Assembly: GCA_020073375.1 (NCBI GenBank)
Contig: JAIQFG010000009.1
Span: 23,811 to 87,810, forward strand
DNA: 64,000 nt
Source: Terriglobia bacterium
Lineage (GTDB): Bacteria > Acidobacteriota > Terriglobia > Acidiferrales > UBA7541
Direction of reading: 5' to 3'
The position numbers were made by a program, and so were the translations under genes. Below, piece after piece: positions 16,872 through 25,137 of this stretch. Position 1 is the stretch's first letter. Each line of letters opens with the position of its first letter. The notes below the pieces were generated by a model, which worked only from the letters and a program-made list of their open reading frames with translations, had not been told where the DNA came from and did no database searches.

Positions 16872-17111
16872 ACATGCTCTCCGGAAAAATTCTGATTTCG
16901 CATTTCGCGATGAACGCGTGGCCGGAAATCGCAGCCCGTGAATTGTATCAAGAGCGGGCCGCATGGGCAGGGAGAATCTGGCGCAGGGACAGGGCCGGGT
17001 CAAGCGGCAAGAAGCACGTGGACCGCCGCAAAATCCGGGTTACAATCTTGCGAAAAGTTTTTGCAAATGTTTTCGCAATTATCCGTGAGACGAATTCCAG
17101 GAGAGCTGCCA

Positions 17112-18080
17112 ATGTTGACGCGACGCGAAGTTTTGCTGGGCGGGGCCGTTGCAGGGGCGGGAATGTTTCTCGGCGGGCAAGAACCCGCTTCCGCAAAGGC
17201 TTCCCAGCCATCCACCGCCGTAAATTTCAAGGTCCCGGAAGGCGCCTGCGATTGCCACACGCACGTCTTCGGCGACCCGCAGCGTTTTCCCATGGCCCCC
17301 TCGCGCAATTACACGCCGGAGCCCGCTTCGGTCGCCGAAATGCGCGCCCTGCACCGCGCGCTGCACACCACGCGCGTGGTGATCGTGAACCCCTCGATTT
17401 ACGGCACCGATAATTCCTGCACTCTCGACGGCATCAAACAGCTGGGCGCCGAGGCTCGCGGCGTCGCCGTGATCGACGAGAAAACTCCGGACTCCGCCCT
17501 CGCCGACATGGACAAGGCAGGCATTCGCGGCATCCGCATCAATCTGGAAACCGCCGGTCAGACCGATCCTGCCGCCGCGCGCGCGCGCTTCCAAACCGCC
17601 GTCAACCGCATAAAGGGCGGCAAATGGCACATCCAGATTTACACGCGTCTCTCTGTGATTGAAGGCTTGAAGGATCAGATTGCCGCGGCGCCCATGCCCG
17701 TGGTCTTCGATCACTTTGGCGGAGCGCAGGCGGTGCAGGGAGTCTCGCAGCCCGGCTTTGAAACATTAGTGAGCCTGGTTCGATCGGGAAAAGCTTACGT
17801 CAAAATTTCCGCGCCTTACCGCGCCTCCACCCAGCCCGGCTACGCGGACGTCGCGCCGCTGGCCAAGGCGCTCATCGACGCCAATCCGAAGCGCATGTTG
17901 TGGGGAAGCGACTGGCCGCATCCCGGCACTCCGATCCCCGGCCGCAGCCTCTCGGAACTTACGCCTCTTTTCAAGATCGATGACGGCCAGGTATTGAACC
18001 TGCTCCCGGTGTGGGCGCCCGACGCCGCCGTCAGAAAAACAATCTTGGTCGATAATCCGGCGGGCCTCTACGGATTCTGA
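17112..18080 (+). CDS. Tat-exported amidohydrolase 2 family protein (LigI-like)
   Basis: 322 residues. The N-terminus MLTRREVLLGGAVAGAGMF has a twin-arginine motif (Arg4-Arg5) and hydrophobic core. The TIM-barrel part carries CDCHTHVFGDPQRFPM, IRGIRINLET, HIQIYTRL, VVFDHFGG and MLWGSDWPHPG, as in 2-pyrone-4,6-dicarboxylate lactonase and related amidohydrolases. It probably hydrolyses a lactone or a related ring compound, here on the outside of the membrane. The export signal is atypical for LigI. Start ATG 17112 follows CAGGAGAG; the frame is open upstream from 16938 but lacks features. Divergent from the exported aldolase-like gene. Confidence 0.75.
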   Translation: MLTRREVLLGGAVAGAGMFLGGQEPASAKASQPSTAVNFKVPEGACDCHTHVFGDPQRFPMAPSRNYTPEPASVAEMRALHRALHTTRVVIVNPSIYGTDNSCTLDGIKQLGAEARGVAVIDEKTPDSALADMDKAGIRGIRINLETAGQTDPAAARARFQTAVNRIKGGKWHIQIYTRLSVIEGLKDQIAAAPMPVVFDHFGGAQAVQGVSQPGFETLVSLVRSGKAYVKISAPYRASTQPGYADVAPLAKALIDANPKRMLWGSDWPHPGTPIPGRSLSELTPLFKIDDGQVLNLLPVWAPDAAVRKTILVDNPAGLYGF

Positions 18081-18113
18081 TTTGGTCGCAGAAGTGTTCT
18101 GGAAGCGAAAACC

Positions 18114-18215
18114 GTCATTCCAAGTCCCGGTAGGAACCGGGATAAACTCCGCTAGGAATCCCTCTTTCTTGTGCGCCTAGGCCAAGGAGGGATTCATCGT
18201 TTCGTCCGGAATGAC
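18114..18215. repeat. Dispersed GTCATTCC...GGAATGAC inverted element
   Basis: The left end GTCATTCCAAGTCCCGG and right end TTTCGTCCGGAATGAC are inverted. Inside are smaller pairs: CCCGGTAGGAACCGGG, and GAATCCCTC with GAGGGATTC around CTTGTGCGCCTAGGCC. It is located after the amidohydrolase gene and before the Spy-like gene (convergent). Confidence 0.5.
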
Positions 18216-18275
18216 GGCGCAATGCAATTGTCCGCGCTAGGCGAACCTGCCGTGCCGGAGACCGGTGTCGCCCTT

Positions 18276-18295
18276 GTAGCGCCGGCGCCACAAAA
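18276..18295. repeat. REP family-1 remnant
   Basis: GTAGCGCCGGCGCCACAAAA looks like a family-1 element in which the two arms have collapsed onto one short palindrome (GGCGCC), and the CTAC end is changed to CCAC. Confidence 0.4.
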
Positions 18296-18347
18296 AGTGC
18301 GCAGAATCAGCACCGGCGATTCCTCAAAACAGCAAATGCAACAGCCA

Positions 18348-18845
18348 CTAATTCTGCGGCGGAGGCGCCCCTGGATTATCCCCGCCCGGATTCCCGCCGC
18401 CTTGATTGTCGCTACCCGGCCCACCTGACCCGCCGCGCCGGCCCTGCATCCTCTGCATGCGTTCTTGCTCCAGCTTGTCGAATTTCTCTTTCTGCTTGTC
18501 GTCGAGCTGGTTGCGGACCTGCGCGTTCGTGTCCTGCATGAGTTTCATCATCTTGCCGCGCCGCTCTTGCCGGTCGCCTGACGAATCCTCCCTCATGTCG
18601 TCCATCTTCTTTTGCGAATCCACCAGAATCTGCTTGATCTTCGTCTGCTGGTCGGCGGTCAGGTCAAAATCCTTCGTCATTTGCTTCACGCGCTCGTCGG
18701 GAGATATCGGCCCCATTCCTCGCCGCCCGCCTTCCGGCCGGGGTCCTCCGCCCCCTCCCATTTGTGCGGCCCGCACGCCGGCCGCCAGAAACGGCACAGC
18801 CAGCAAAAGCGCAAAAATCGTCAAAACTCTGCGTCGCGATGACAT
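18348..18845 (-). CDS. Exported Spy/CpxP-like (LTxxQ) protein
   Basis: 165 residues: signal peptide (VLTIFALLLAVPFLAAGVRAA), a Gly/Arg/Pro-rich spacer, then an all-helical core with LTADQQTKIKQILVDSQKKMDDM and QLDDKQKEKFDKLEQERMQRM. This resembles the LTxxQ repeats of Spy/CpxP periplasmic chaperones and zinc-resistance-associated proteins. The tail is a Gly/Asn/Pro-rich disordered stretch (GSDNQGGGNPGGDNPG). The ATG at 18845 has GGAGGAA upstream. The frame continues to 19268, but that is the antisense shadow of the GNAT gene. Role in envelope stress is inferred from the family. Confidence 0.7.
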   Translation of the reverse strand: MSSRRRVLTIFALLLAVPFLAAGVRAAQMGGGGGPRPEGGRRGMGPISPDERVKQMTKDFDLTADQQTKIKQILVDSQKKMDDMREDSSGDRQERRGKMMKLMQDTNAQVRNQLDDKQKEKFDKLEQERMQRMQGRRGGSGGPGSDNQGGGNPGGDNPGAPPPQN

Positions 18846-19083
18846 GATTATTATTCCTCCCTCTCGAAATGCCCGTGCATCAGCATAGATGGGGCAACGC
18901 CCCCTATGGGATGTTCCGCTGGCATGGACACTCTTTAAATACCTTCCGGGATGCCGAAAGGTTCCACAATCGGAGTAAAATACGGCCCGCCATGAACACA
19001 CTCTCCCAATTCGGACGCATCCCGACGGAAGCGCGCTCATATCAAAAGTGTTGCTCGACGGCCGCCCGAAAGGACAACTCGCG

Positions 19084-19551
19084 ATGATTTCGATTCGGGA
19101 CGCCAACGCGAACGACGCGGTTGCCATCGCCCGCCTGGTCAACACGGCCTTTCTGGTTGAGCAGTTCTTCATCGAACGCGACCGCACCAATCCCGAAGTG
19201 GTCCGCGGCATGATGAAAAAAGGAAAATTTCTCCTCGCTGAGGACGAACACAGCCTGGTCGGCAGCATCTACGTGGAACTGCGCGGCGAGCGCGGGTATT
19301 TCGGCATGTTGTCCATCGAGCCCTCCCGGCAGGGCATGGGCGTGGGGCACCGCCTGGTCGACGCCGCCGAAAACTATTTTCTGGATGCGGGCTGCATGTG
19401 GAGCGACCTGATTATCGTCAACGTTCGCACGGAACTTCTCGCGCTTTACGGCCGCTGGGGATACAAGGAAACCGGCACCGCTCCCTACGACGATCCTCAC
19501 CCCACGAAGATCCCCGTCCATTTCATCTTGATGTCCAAGCCGCTCTCTTAA
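19084..19551 (+). CDS. GNAT-family N-acetyltransferase
   Basis: 155 residues. IRDANANDAVAIARLVNTAF is the usual start of the fold, SLVGSIYVEL the central strand, GMLSIEPSRQGMGVGHRLVDAAE the acetyl-CoA-binding motif A (Q/R-x-x-G-x-G), and LYGRWGYKETGT the C-terminal motif. It would acetylate a small molecule or an amine. ATG 19084 is preferred (AAGGACA 8 nt upstream) over a TTG at 19048. Divergent from the Spy-like gene across 238 nt in which no further gene is visible. Confidence 0.78.
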   Translation: MISIRDANANDAVAIARLVNTAFLVEQFFIERDRTNPEVVRGMMKKGKFLLAEDEHSLVGSIYVELRGERGYFGMLSIEPSRQGMGVGHRLVDAAENYFLDAGCMWSDLIIVNVRTELLALYGRWGYKETGTAPYDDPHPTKIPVHFILMSKPLS

Positions 19552-19674
19552 GTAGGACAGGCTTCAGCCTGTCGGTTTTCGCCCGCCCCGAATGAGATGT
19601 GCGTCTTCCTGGCGCCGGCATCTTTGTTTCTTGGCGCGCGTGTGAAAAGCCCGCCGGCGAGACGCCGGCGCTAC
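19552..19674. repeat. Mixed REP element: family-2 left arm, family-1 right arm
   Basis: Starts GTAGGACAGGCTTCAGCCTG directly after the TAA of the GNAT gene and ends GACGCCGGCGCTAC, with a degraded GGCGCCGGCATC copy in between. The two arms belong to different families, so this is two adjacent half-elements rather than one inverted pair. The right CTAC abuts the stop of the dioxygenase gene. Confidence 0.6.
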
Positions 19675-20552
19675 TAAACCCGGGCGGCAACGCTCTTCGC
19701 CGGGCTAAGCACGAAATCGTAATTCACCACCACAAACGGCGTTTCCAACACTTCCCCCGTTGGCGCCTTCCCCGCCGGCATTTTCTTGAATTCCGCGATG
19801 AGCTTGTCTTTCACCCCGAACACGACGTCGCAATCGATATATTTCCCGTCCTTCTTGAACAAATGCGTGATCAGCGTTTCGTATCCGGGCGCTTGAATCA
19901 GGAAATGAATGTGCGCCGGCCGGAAATGCGAAATATCGGTCTTCCTCAATAAGTCGCCGACGGTGCCGTCCATGGGAATCGAATATCCGGGCGGGGCGAT
20001 GGTCCGGATTGCGTATTTTCCATCCTCGCCGGTTTCAAAAATGGCGCGCAGCAGCGGCTCTTCCGAACCAAGCTGCGATTCGTACATGCCTTCCGCGTCG
20101 GCTTGCCAGATATCCAGCTTGGCGCCCGCGATCGGCTTTCCCTCAAGGTCGCGAACAGTCCCCACCAGAAAACAGGTCTCTCCGCCGAGCCCTTCCGCCA
20201 TGTTCGCGCCCATCGGCATTTCCGGCGAGCCCTCGATATGAAACGGGCCCATCACCGTCGACGGGGTCGCGCCGCCCGGAAACCGGTGATTGATCGCGTC
20301 AACCAGCATGCTCACGCCCAGCACATCGGAAAGCAGAATGAATTCGTGGCGCTTTTCCGAGCACAGCTTGCCCGTCTTGGCCAGCCAGTCCACGGCCTCC
20401 AGCCATTCCTTTTCCGTCAGGTCCACTTCGCGCACAAATCCGTGCACATGCTTGACCAGCGACTGCATGATTTCGCGCAAACGCGGCGAGTGGCATGATT
20501 CCCATTGTTTCAGGGCCAGTTCGGTCAGATTCTGTTCGGTCGCATTTGGCAT
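19674..20552 (-). CDS. Intradiol ring-cleavage dioxygenase (catechol/hydroxyquinol type)
   Basis: 292 residues. The N-terminal helical dimerisation part (residues 1 to ~90) is followed by the catalytic beta-sandwich: TVMGPFHIEGSPEMPMG, IAGAKLDIWQADAEGMYESQ, IAPPGYSIPMDGTVGDLL and FRPAHIHFLIQAPGYETLITHLF. Two Tyr (in GMYES and PGYSIP) and the two His of RPAHIHF are the expected non-haem Fe(III) ligands. It would open catechol or hydroxyquinol between the hydroxyls. The N-terminal domain and the SPEMPMG loop favour hydroxyquinol 1,2-dioxygenase, but I cannot separate this from catechol 1,2-dioxygenase. ATG 20552 follows AGGAGA; the frame upstream to 20792 crosses a repeat. Confidence 0.8.
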   Translation of the reverse strand: MPNATEQNLTELALKQWESCHSPRLREIMQSLVKHVHGFVREVDLTEKEWLEAVDWLAKTGKLCSEKRHEFILLSDVLGVSMLVDAINHRFPGGATPSTVMGPFHIEGSPEMPMGANMAEGLGGETCFLVGTVRDLEGKPIAGAKLDIWQADAEGMYESQLGSEEPLLRAIFETGEDGKYAIRTIAPPGYSIPMDGTVGDLLRKTDISHFRPAHIHFLIQAPGYETLITHLFKKDGKYIDCDVVFGVKDKLIAEFKKMPAGKAPTGEVLETPFVVVNYDFVLSPAKSVAARV

Positions 20553-20651
20553 GGGGTTCTCCTGTTGTGCTGTGCCCGCGATTTTCATGCCACAGGCCCG
20601 CCCATGTCCATTGCTTTCTTGCCGCCCAAATTTTTTCAGGTAGACTTCCAG

Positions 20652-20752
20652 GTAGCATAGGCAATCTTGCCTGTGCGGTTCTTGCAATCGCCCAAATATC
20701 GGAGACGCATCGGTGGCCCACAAACCCGCACTGCCAGGAGTGGCTGTGCTAC
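20652..20752. repeat. REP/BIME-like element, family 3
   Basis: The left arm GTAGCATAGGCAATCTTGCC and the right arm CAGGAGTGGCTGTGCTAC lie 100 nt apart. The arms have diverged, so they pair less well than at 2993-3093. It lies between the dioxygenase and galE starts (divergent genes). Confidence 0.55.
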
Positions 20753-20840
20753 TCAAGTCCCTTCGCAATCCGCCTAACCGCCGGCGCTCCAATATTGATT
20801 GTCAACTGCATCCCGGAAACCACAGGAACCACGGAGCTTC

Positions 20841-21827
20841 ATGGCCATTCTCGTAACCGGCGGCGCCGGATACATCGGCAGCGTTACCGTCGAGCGGTTG
20901 CGCACCAAAGGCGAGCAAGTCGTCGTCCTGGACGATCTCGAGCGCGGCCATCGCGCCGCGCTCGAGGCCGATGTTCCCCTGTATCGCGGGAAAATCGGCG
21001 ACCGCGAACTGGTCGCGCGCATCTGCCGCGAACACAACCTCGAATCCTGCATCCACTTCGCCGCATTGATCGAAGTCGGCGAATCGGTCAAGGATCCCGC
21101 GAAATATTTTGAAAATAATGTCGGCCACGGCATCGCATTTATCACTGAACTCGTCCAGCAAGGCGTGCGCCGCATCGTGTTTTCTTCCACAGCCGCCGTC
21201 TACGGCGATCCCGAGGAAATCCCGATCACCGAACCAAGCCGCAAATGGCCGAAAAATCCCTACGGCTGGTCCAAGCTTTTCATGGAACGCCTGCTCGATT
21301 CCTACGGCACTGCGTATGGAATGAAATTCGCCGCCCTGCGCTACTTCAATGCTGCCGGGGCCACCGAAAAATGCGGCGAGGACCACCGCCCCGAGTCCCA
21401 CCTGATTCCCAATGTGCTTTCCGCGGCTCTGGGCCTGCAGCAGGCCATTCGCGCTTTCGGCAACAATTATCCCACCCCGGACGGCACGCCCATTCGCGAT
21501 TACATTCACGTCGCCGACCTGGCCGACGCGCACATCCTCGCCCTCGATCATCTTCGCCGCGGCGGCGTCTCCGACTTCTTGAACTTGGGAACGGGCCGCG
21601 GCTATTCCGTCCTCGAAGTCATCCAGTGCGCGCGCCAAATCACCGGAAGGGAAATTCCCGTCGTGCTGGAACCGCCGCGCCCCGGCGATCCTGCCCGATT
21701 GATCGCCGACCCGTCCAGGGCCAAAGCCATGCTGGGCTGGGAGCCGCGCCAGTCCGATTTGCCCTCCATCATTCGCTCCGCGTGGCAGTGGCGGCTTCGA
21801 CATCAGCAGGGTTATGCGGCGGAATAG
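20841..21827 (+). CDS. galE: UDP-glucose 4-epimerase family NAD-dependent epimerase
   Basis: 328 residues. TGGAGYIGS at residues 6-14 is the NAD-binding glycine motif, [12 protein letters not shown] and [10 protein letters not shown] carry the catalytic Ser region, and NPYGWSK provides the Tyr-x-x-x-Lys pair. GALE-type stretches NAAGA and HLIPN follow. It interconverts UDP-glucose and UDP-galactose (or the N-acetyl forms) in the cytoplasm. The ATG at 20841 is preceded by GGAACCACGGAG; an ATG at 20799 is in frame but has no site. First gene of the polysaccharide region and 87 nt upstream of ugd, probably one operon. Confidence 0.88.
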   Translation: MAILVTGGAGYIGSVTVERLRTKGEQVVVLDDLERGHRAALEADVPLYRGKIGDRELVARICREHNLESCIHFAALIEVGESVKDPAKYFENNVGHGIAFITELVQQGVRRIVFSSTAAVYGDPEEIPITEPSRKWPKNPYGWSKLFMERLLDSYGTAYGMKFAALRYFNAAGATEKCGEDHRPESHLIPNVLSAALGLQQAIRAFGNNYPTPDGTPIRDYIHVADLADAHILALDHLRRGGVSDFLNLGTGRGYSVLEVIQCARQITGREIPVVLEPPRPGDPARLIADPSRAKAMLGWEPRQSDLPSIIRSAWQWRLRHQQGYAAE

Positions 21828-21914
21828 TCTTTTGTTGCGGATTAGAATGGGCGAGAATTAGAACATCGCTCTTGAGATGGAAAAACGCGCAGGATACGAA
21901 CAAGGGGAGCCAGC

Positions 21915-23291
21915 GTGAAATTAGCGGTGATCGGATGCGGGTACGTGGGTCTGGTGTCGGGCAGCTGTCTGGCGGAGGCGGGGCATGAGGTGATTGCCAC
22001 CGATAACGACGCCTCGAAAATCGCCACGTTGCAGGCGGGGAAAATACCAATCTACGAACCGAGTCTCGACAAGGTGCTCGAGACCGTTGTGCGCGAAGGG
22101 CGCTTGCGATTCACAGCCAATGGCGGCGAAGCCGTCCGCGAGTCCGATGTCGTATTCATCTGCGTGGGCACGCCTCCCACGGATACAGGCGATGCGGATT
22201 TGTCCGCCATTGACAGCGTGGCGCGCATGATCGCCCGGGAATCGCGCACGCCCAAGCTAGTCATCGAAAAAAGCACCGTGCCGGCGCAGACGGGCGACCA
22301 GTTGAAGCGCGCGCTCCAGGTTTATGCGACCAACGCCGGAGCGAAATTCCGCGTCGCCTCCAACCCTGAATTCTTGCGCGAAGGCACGGCCGTCGAGGAT
22401 TTTTTCCATCCGGACCGCATCGTCGTCGGCGTCGAGGATAAGGAGAGCGAGCAGGAATTGCGCGAAATCTACGCGCCCATACTGCAGGGGCGGTTCCGCT
22501 GCCCGGTGCACCTGCCGAATTGTCCGCCCGCGCCTACTCCTGATTTCGTGGTCACCACGATTGCCAGTGCCGAATTGATCAAGCACGCCTCCAACTCCTT
22601 CCTCGGCCTGAAAATTTCCTACGCCAACGTCCTGGCCGATTTGTGCGAGCATCTCGGCGGAAACGTCGAGGAAGTTACACGCGCGGTGGGGCTCGATCCC
22701 CGAATTGGCGGGCAATTTTTGAAGGCCGGCCTCGGCTTCGGCGGATTCTGTTTGCCGAAGGATATCCAAGCGTTCATTTCGCTGGCCGAGCGCGCCGGCA
22801 TCGACTTCGGTTTGCTCAAGGAAGCCGAACGCGTGAATCGCCAGCGCGTCGATCTGTTGCTGGACAAAGTGAAAAAGGCCCTGTGGGTCATGAAGGGAAA
22901 ACAGATTGGCGTCCTCGGCATCGCTTTCAAGCCCAACACCGACGACATTCGACTGGCCCCGGCCATCGAAGTAATCCGCCGCCTGCTCGCCGAAGGAGCG
23001 GTAGTCCGGGCCACCGATCCCGAAGCCATGGAGCGCGCGCGCGGCGTTTTTCCCGACCTCGCCTACAGCGCGGATCCTTATGAAGTCGCCCGCGGCGCGG
23101 ACGCCTTGCTGGTCCTCACCGAATGGGAGCAGTTCCGCCGCCTGGACTGGAAACGCGTGCGCAGCGAAATGGCCCGTCCCCTGGTCGTGGACGGTCGGAA
23201 CATGCTCCGCCCAGCGGAAATGAAAGCTCTGGGCTTCGAGTATATGAGTTTCGGCAGGCCCGAAAAAGCCGTCGCAACACCCGCATCATGA
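21915..23291 (+). CDS. ugd: UDP-glucose 6-dehydrogenase
   Basis: 458 residues, the full family length. The N-terminal NAD fold starts IGCGYVGLVSGSCLAEAGHEV; VFICVGTPPTDTGDADLSAI and STVPAQTGDQL follow; the catalytic cysteine is in GFGGFCLPKDIQAF; and the C-terminal UDP-binding domain shows GIAFKPNTDDIRLAPAIEVI. It oxidises UDP-glucose twice to UDP-glucuronate, an exopolysaccharide precursor and a possible source of the uronate modified by the WbpB/D/E-like enzymes after N-acetylation at another level. GTG start; the nearest purine tract is AAGGGGAGCCAGC. Confidence 0.9.
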   Translation: MKLAVIGCGYVGLVSGSCLAEAGHEVIATDNDASKIATLQAGKIPIYEPSLDKVLETVVREGRLRFTANGGEAVRESDVVFICVGTPPTDTGDADLSAIDSVARMIARESRTPKLVIEKSTVPAQTGDQLKRALQVYATNAGAKFRVASNPEFLREGTAVEDFFHPDRIVVGVEDKESEQELREIYAPILQGRFRCPVHLPNCPPAPTPDFVVTTIASAELIKHASNSFLGLKISYANVLADLCEHLGGNVEEVTRAVGLDPRIGGQFLKAGLGFGGFCLPKDIQAFISLAERAGIDFGLLKEAERVNRQRVDLLLDKVKKALWVMKGKQIGVLGIAFKPNTDDIRLAPAIEVIRRLLAEGAVVRATDPEAMERARGVFPDLAYSADPYEVARGADALLVLTEWEQFRRLDWKRVRSEMARPLVVDGRNMLRPAEMKALGFEYMSFGRPEKAVATPAS

Positions 23292-23787
23292 CTTTTGCGA
23301 ACCGGAACTCCGGGAATTTCAAGGATTTGCCATTTTGAAACTGCTCCTCCGGAAAAAATGCCGACCTTCGGAAACGCAATAGAACAACAATGCAATTGTT
23401 TTCCCTATTTGCCGACGACCTGCCTCGCGGGAACAACACACCCCTCTGAGCCCTGAGGATATCCTCGTAAGCTGCTTATTTTGAGTATGATGGATAATCG
23501 TTAACTTCTCTCCTATGCGGGAAGCTGGAACCAGTCTGGCAGGCCGATTGCCTCTAAGTCTGCGTGCTTTGATGCCCGGCCTTGATTTGTGACCGGCGGA
23601 ACTTTTTTGCGCTGAATCCGTGCCTGGCAGGCAATTCGTTCTAAGCATTTGTAAATACAAGACTTATTAATAGATGTGCGGAGCGGTGGCACACCAGGGA
23701 CGAAGCCTTGCTTTGCGCTGTTCTCGTGATTCCCTGAATGTCATGGAGGGAAACCTCCCTGGCGAGCTGTCCGCGGCAGGAGCCCAA
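23292..23787. other. Long leader/promoter region before the sugar transferase
   Basis: 496 nt without a convincing gene. It contains the sigma-54-like element at 23537-23552, a small TGCCTGGCAGGCA palindrome (23620-23632) and an A/T-rich patch (23641-23673). In-frame ATGs at 23674 and 23743 precede the chosen start of the transferase gene, so part of this stretch could be coding if one of them is used. Confidence 0.5.
23537..23552 (+). promoter_or_regulatory. Sigma-54-type (-24/-12) promoter candidate
   Basis: TGGCAGGCCGATTGCC has the GG and GC doublets separated by exactly 10 nt, plus TGGCA and TTGC, as in the consensus TGGCACG-N4-TTGC. Transcription would start near 23563, giving a leader of ~225 nt before the sugar transferase gene. 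It resembles the minus-strand element at 60529-60544. Confidence 0.5.
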
Positions 23788-24975
23788 ATGGCAAATAGCT
23801 ATTCGAGAATCGGATCTCCGGAAAACCAGCAATCGGCCAAGCAGACGGGTCCGAAGTTTTCCGAACCACGCGATTTTGGCATTCTACCCGCTCCCGAGGA
23901 AACCGCGCTCACTGAAAGCGTTTTTCATTCCTTGCTCACGCATGAGCGCCGGCGCGCCGAACGCTCCCGCAAACCTTTCGTCTTGATGCTGCTGGACGCC
24001 AATCTGGAAGACGGCACCCCCGCGGAAATTTTGAAAAATGCAGTCGAGGTGGTACTGGCTTCCAAACGGGAGACCGACCTGGTCGGTTGGTACAAGCAGG
24101 AACTTATCCTGGGCGTGATTTTCACGGAAGTCAGCGTCGAGGGAGATGTTCCGGTCACCGAAACTTTACGGACCAAAATCGAGGCTGCGCTGATCAAGCA
24201 TCTGGGCCGCGAGCCGGCCTCCAAGATCGCCATTTCCCTGCATTTGTTTCCGGAAAATTGGGACAAGGATCACACCGGATGGGTTGCGGATTCCAAGCTG
24301 TACCCCGACCTGAAGCGCAAAAGTTCGCGCAAGCGCCTGCCCCTGGTGATCAAGCGCGTGATGGACATTGCGGGCAGCGGAGCCCTGCTGCTGGTGCTTT
24401 CGCCCTTGCTCGCGGCCATTGCCGCCATCATCAAGCTCACGTCAACCGGCCCTGTCATTTATGAACAGGATCGCCTGGGCCAGTTCGGCGCGCGCTTCAA
24501 GTGCCTGAAATTTCGAACGATGTACTCCAATAACGACCCGAAAATTCACCAGGAATACGTCCAGCAATTCATTGCCGGCAAGGACGGGCTGGACAAGTCT
24601 GCCTCCAGCGAAAAGCCTGTTTACAAGCTGACTAACGACCCGCGAATTACCTCCATCGGGCGTTTGCTGCGCAAGGCCAGCCTGGACGAACTCCCGCAAT
24701 TCTGGAACGTGCTGCGCGGCGAAATGTCGCTGGTCGGCCCGCGCCCTCCGGTTCCCTACGAATTCGAAGTCTATGACGTCTGGCACCGCCGCCGCGTTCT
24801 TGAAGTGAAGCCCGGAGTCACCGGCCTTTGGCAGGTGAGCGGCCGAAACCGCACGCTGTTCGATGAAATGGTCCGTCTGGATCTGCGTTACTGCCAGAGC
24901 TGGTCGCTATGGCTGGATGTAAAGATTTTGTTTGCCACCCCCCGCGCCGTTTTCCACGGGGATGGCGCCTGCTGA
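23788..24975 (+). CDS. Initiating sugar-phosphate transferase with N-terminal degenerate GGDEF-like domain
   Basis: 395 residues. The C-terminal half (~190-395) is a bacterial sugar transferase (WcaJ/WbaP/PssY core): basic [10 protein letters not shown], a membrane hairpin [61 protein letters not shown] and [10 protein letters not shown]. It would transfer a hexose- or N-acetylhexosamine-1-phosphate to undecaprenyl phosphate to start the repeat unit. Residues ~42-160 follow the order of a GGDEF domain ([20 protein letters not shown], then RETDLVGW) but have YKQEL (102-106) where the active GG(D/E)EF signature belongs, so cyclase activity is not expected. ATG 23788 has AGGAG 6 nt upstream. Confidence 0.82.
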   Translation: MANSYSRIGSPENQQSAKQTGPKFSEPRDFGILPAPEETALTESVFHSLLTHERRRAERSRKPFVLMLLDANLEDGTPAEILKNAVEVVLASKRETDLVGWYKQELILGVIFTEVSVEGDVPVTETLRTKIEAALIKHLGREPASKIAISLHLFPENWDKDHTGWVADSKLYPDLKRKSSRKRLPLVIKRVMDIAGSGALLLVLSPLLAAIAAIIKLTSTGPVIYEQDRLGQFGARFKCLKFRTMYSNNDPKIHQEYVQQFIAGKDGLDKSASSEKPVYKLTNDPRITSIGRLLRKASLDELPQFWNVLRGEMSLVGPRPPVPYEFEVYDVWHRRRVLEVKPGVTGLWQVSGRNRTLFDEMVRLDLRYCQSWSLWLDVKILFATPRAVFHGDGAC

Positions 24976-25060
24976 CGCAGGAAATCCGCAGTTTTCAATT
25001 TTTCCGCGAAGTTTGAACCCTTTGTGTGTTGTTCCAGCTTAATTTTCAAGGATGGTTTGA

Positions 25061-25137
25061 GTAGGACAGGCTTCAAGCCTGCCGCTCTTGATTTTCCTTG
25101 CCGACCAACAAACCCGACAGGCTGAAGCCTGTCCTAC
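25061..25137. repeat. REP/BIME-like element, family 2, supplying a stop codon
   Basis: The left end GTAGGACAGGCTTCAAGCCTG and right end CAGGCTGAAGCCTGTCCTAC are inverted. The CTAC (25134-25137) gives the TAG stop of the minus-strand gmhA gene. It separates two convergent genes. Confidence 0.72.

Noticed and set aside
14346..16895. 849-codon open frame on the plus strand
   Set aside because: It is antisense to the DoxX, tartrate/D-malate dehydrogenase and aldolase-like genes, arginine- and histidine-rich, with no recognisable domain; a GC-driven shadow frame.
18991..19086. 31-codon frame MNTLSQFGRIPT before the GNAT gene
   Set aside because: No ribosome site and no conservation evidence; runs into the GNAT start.
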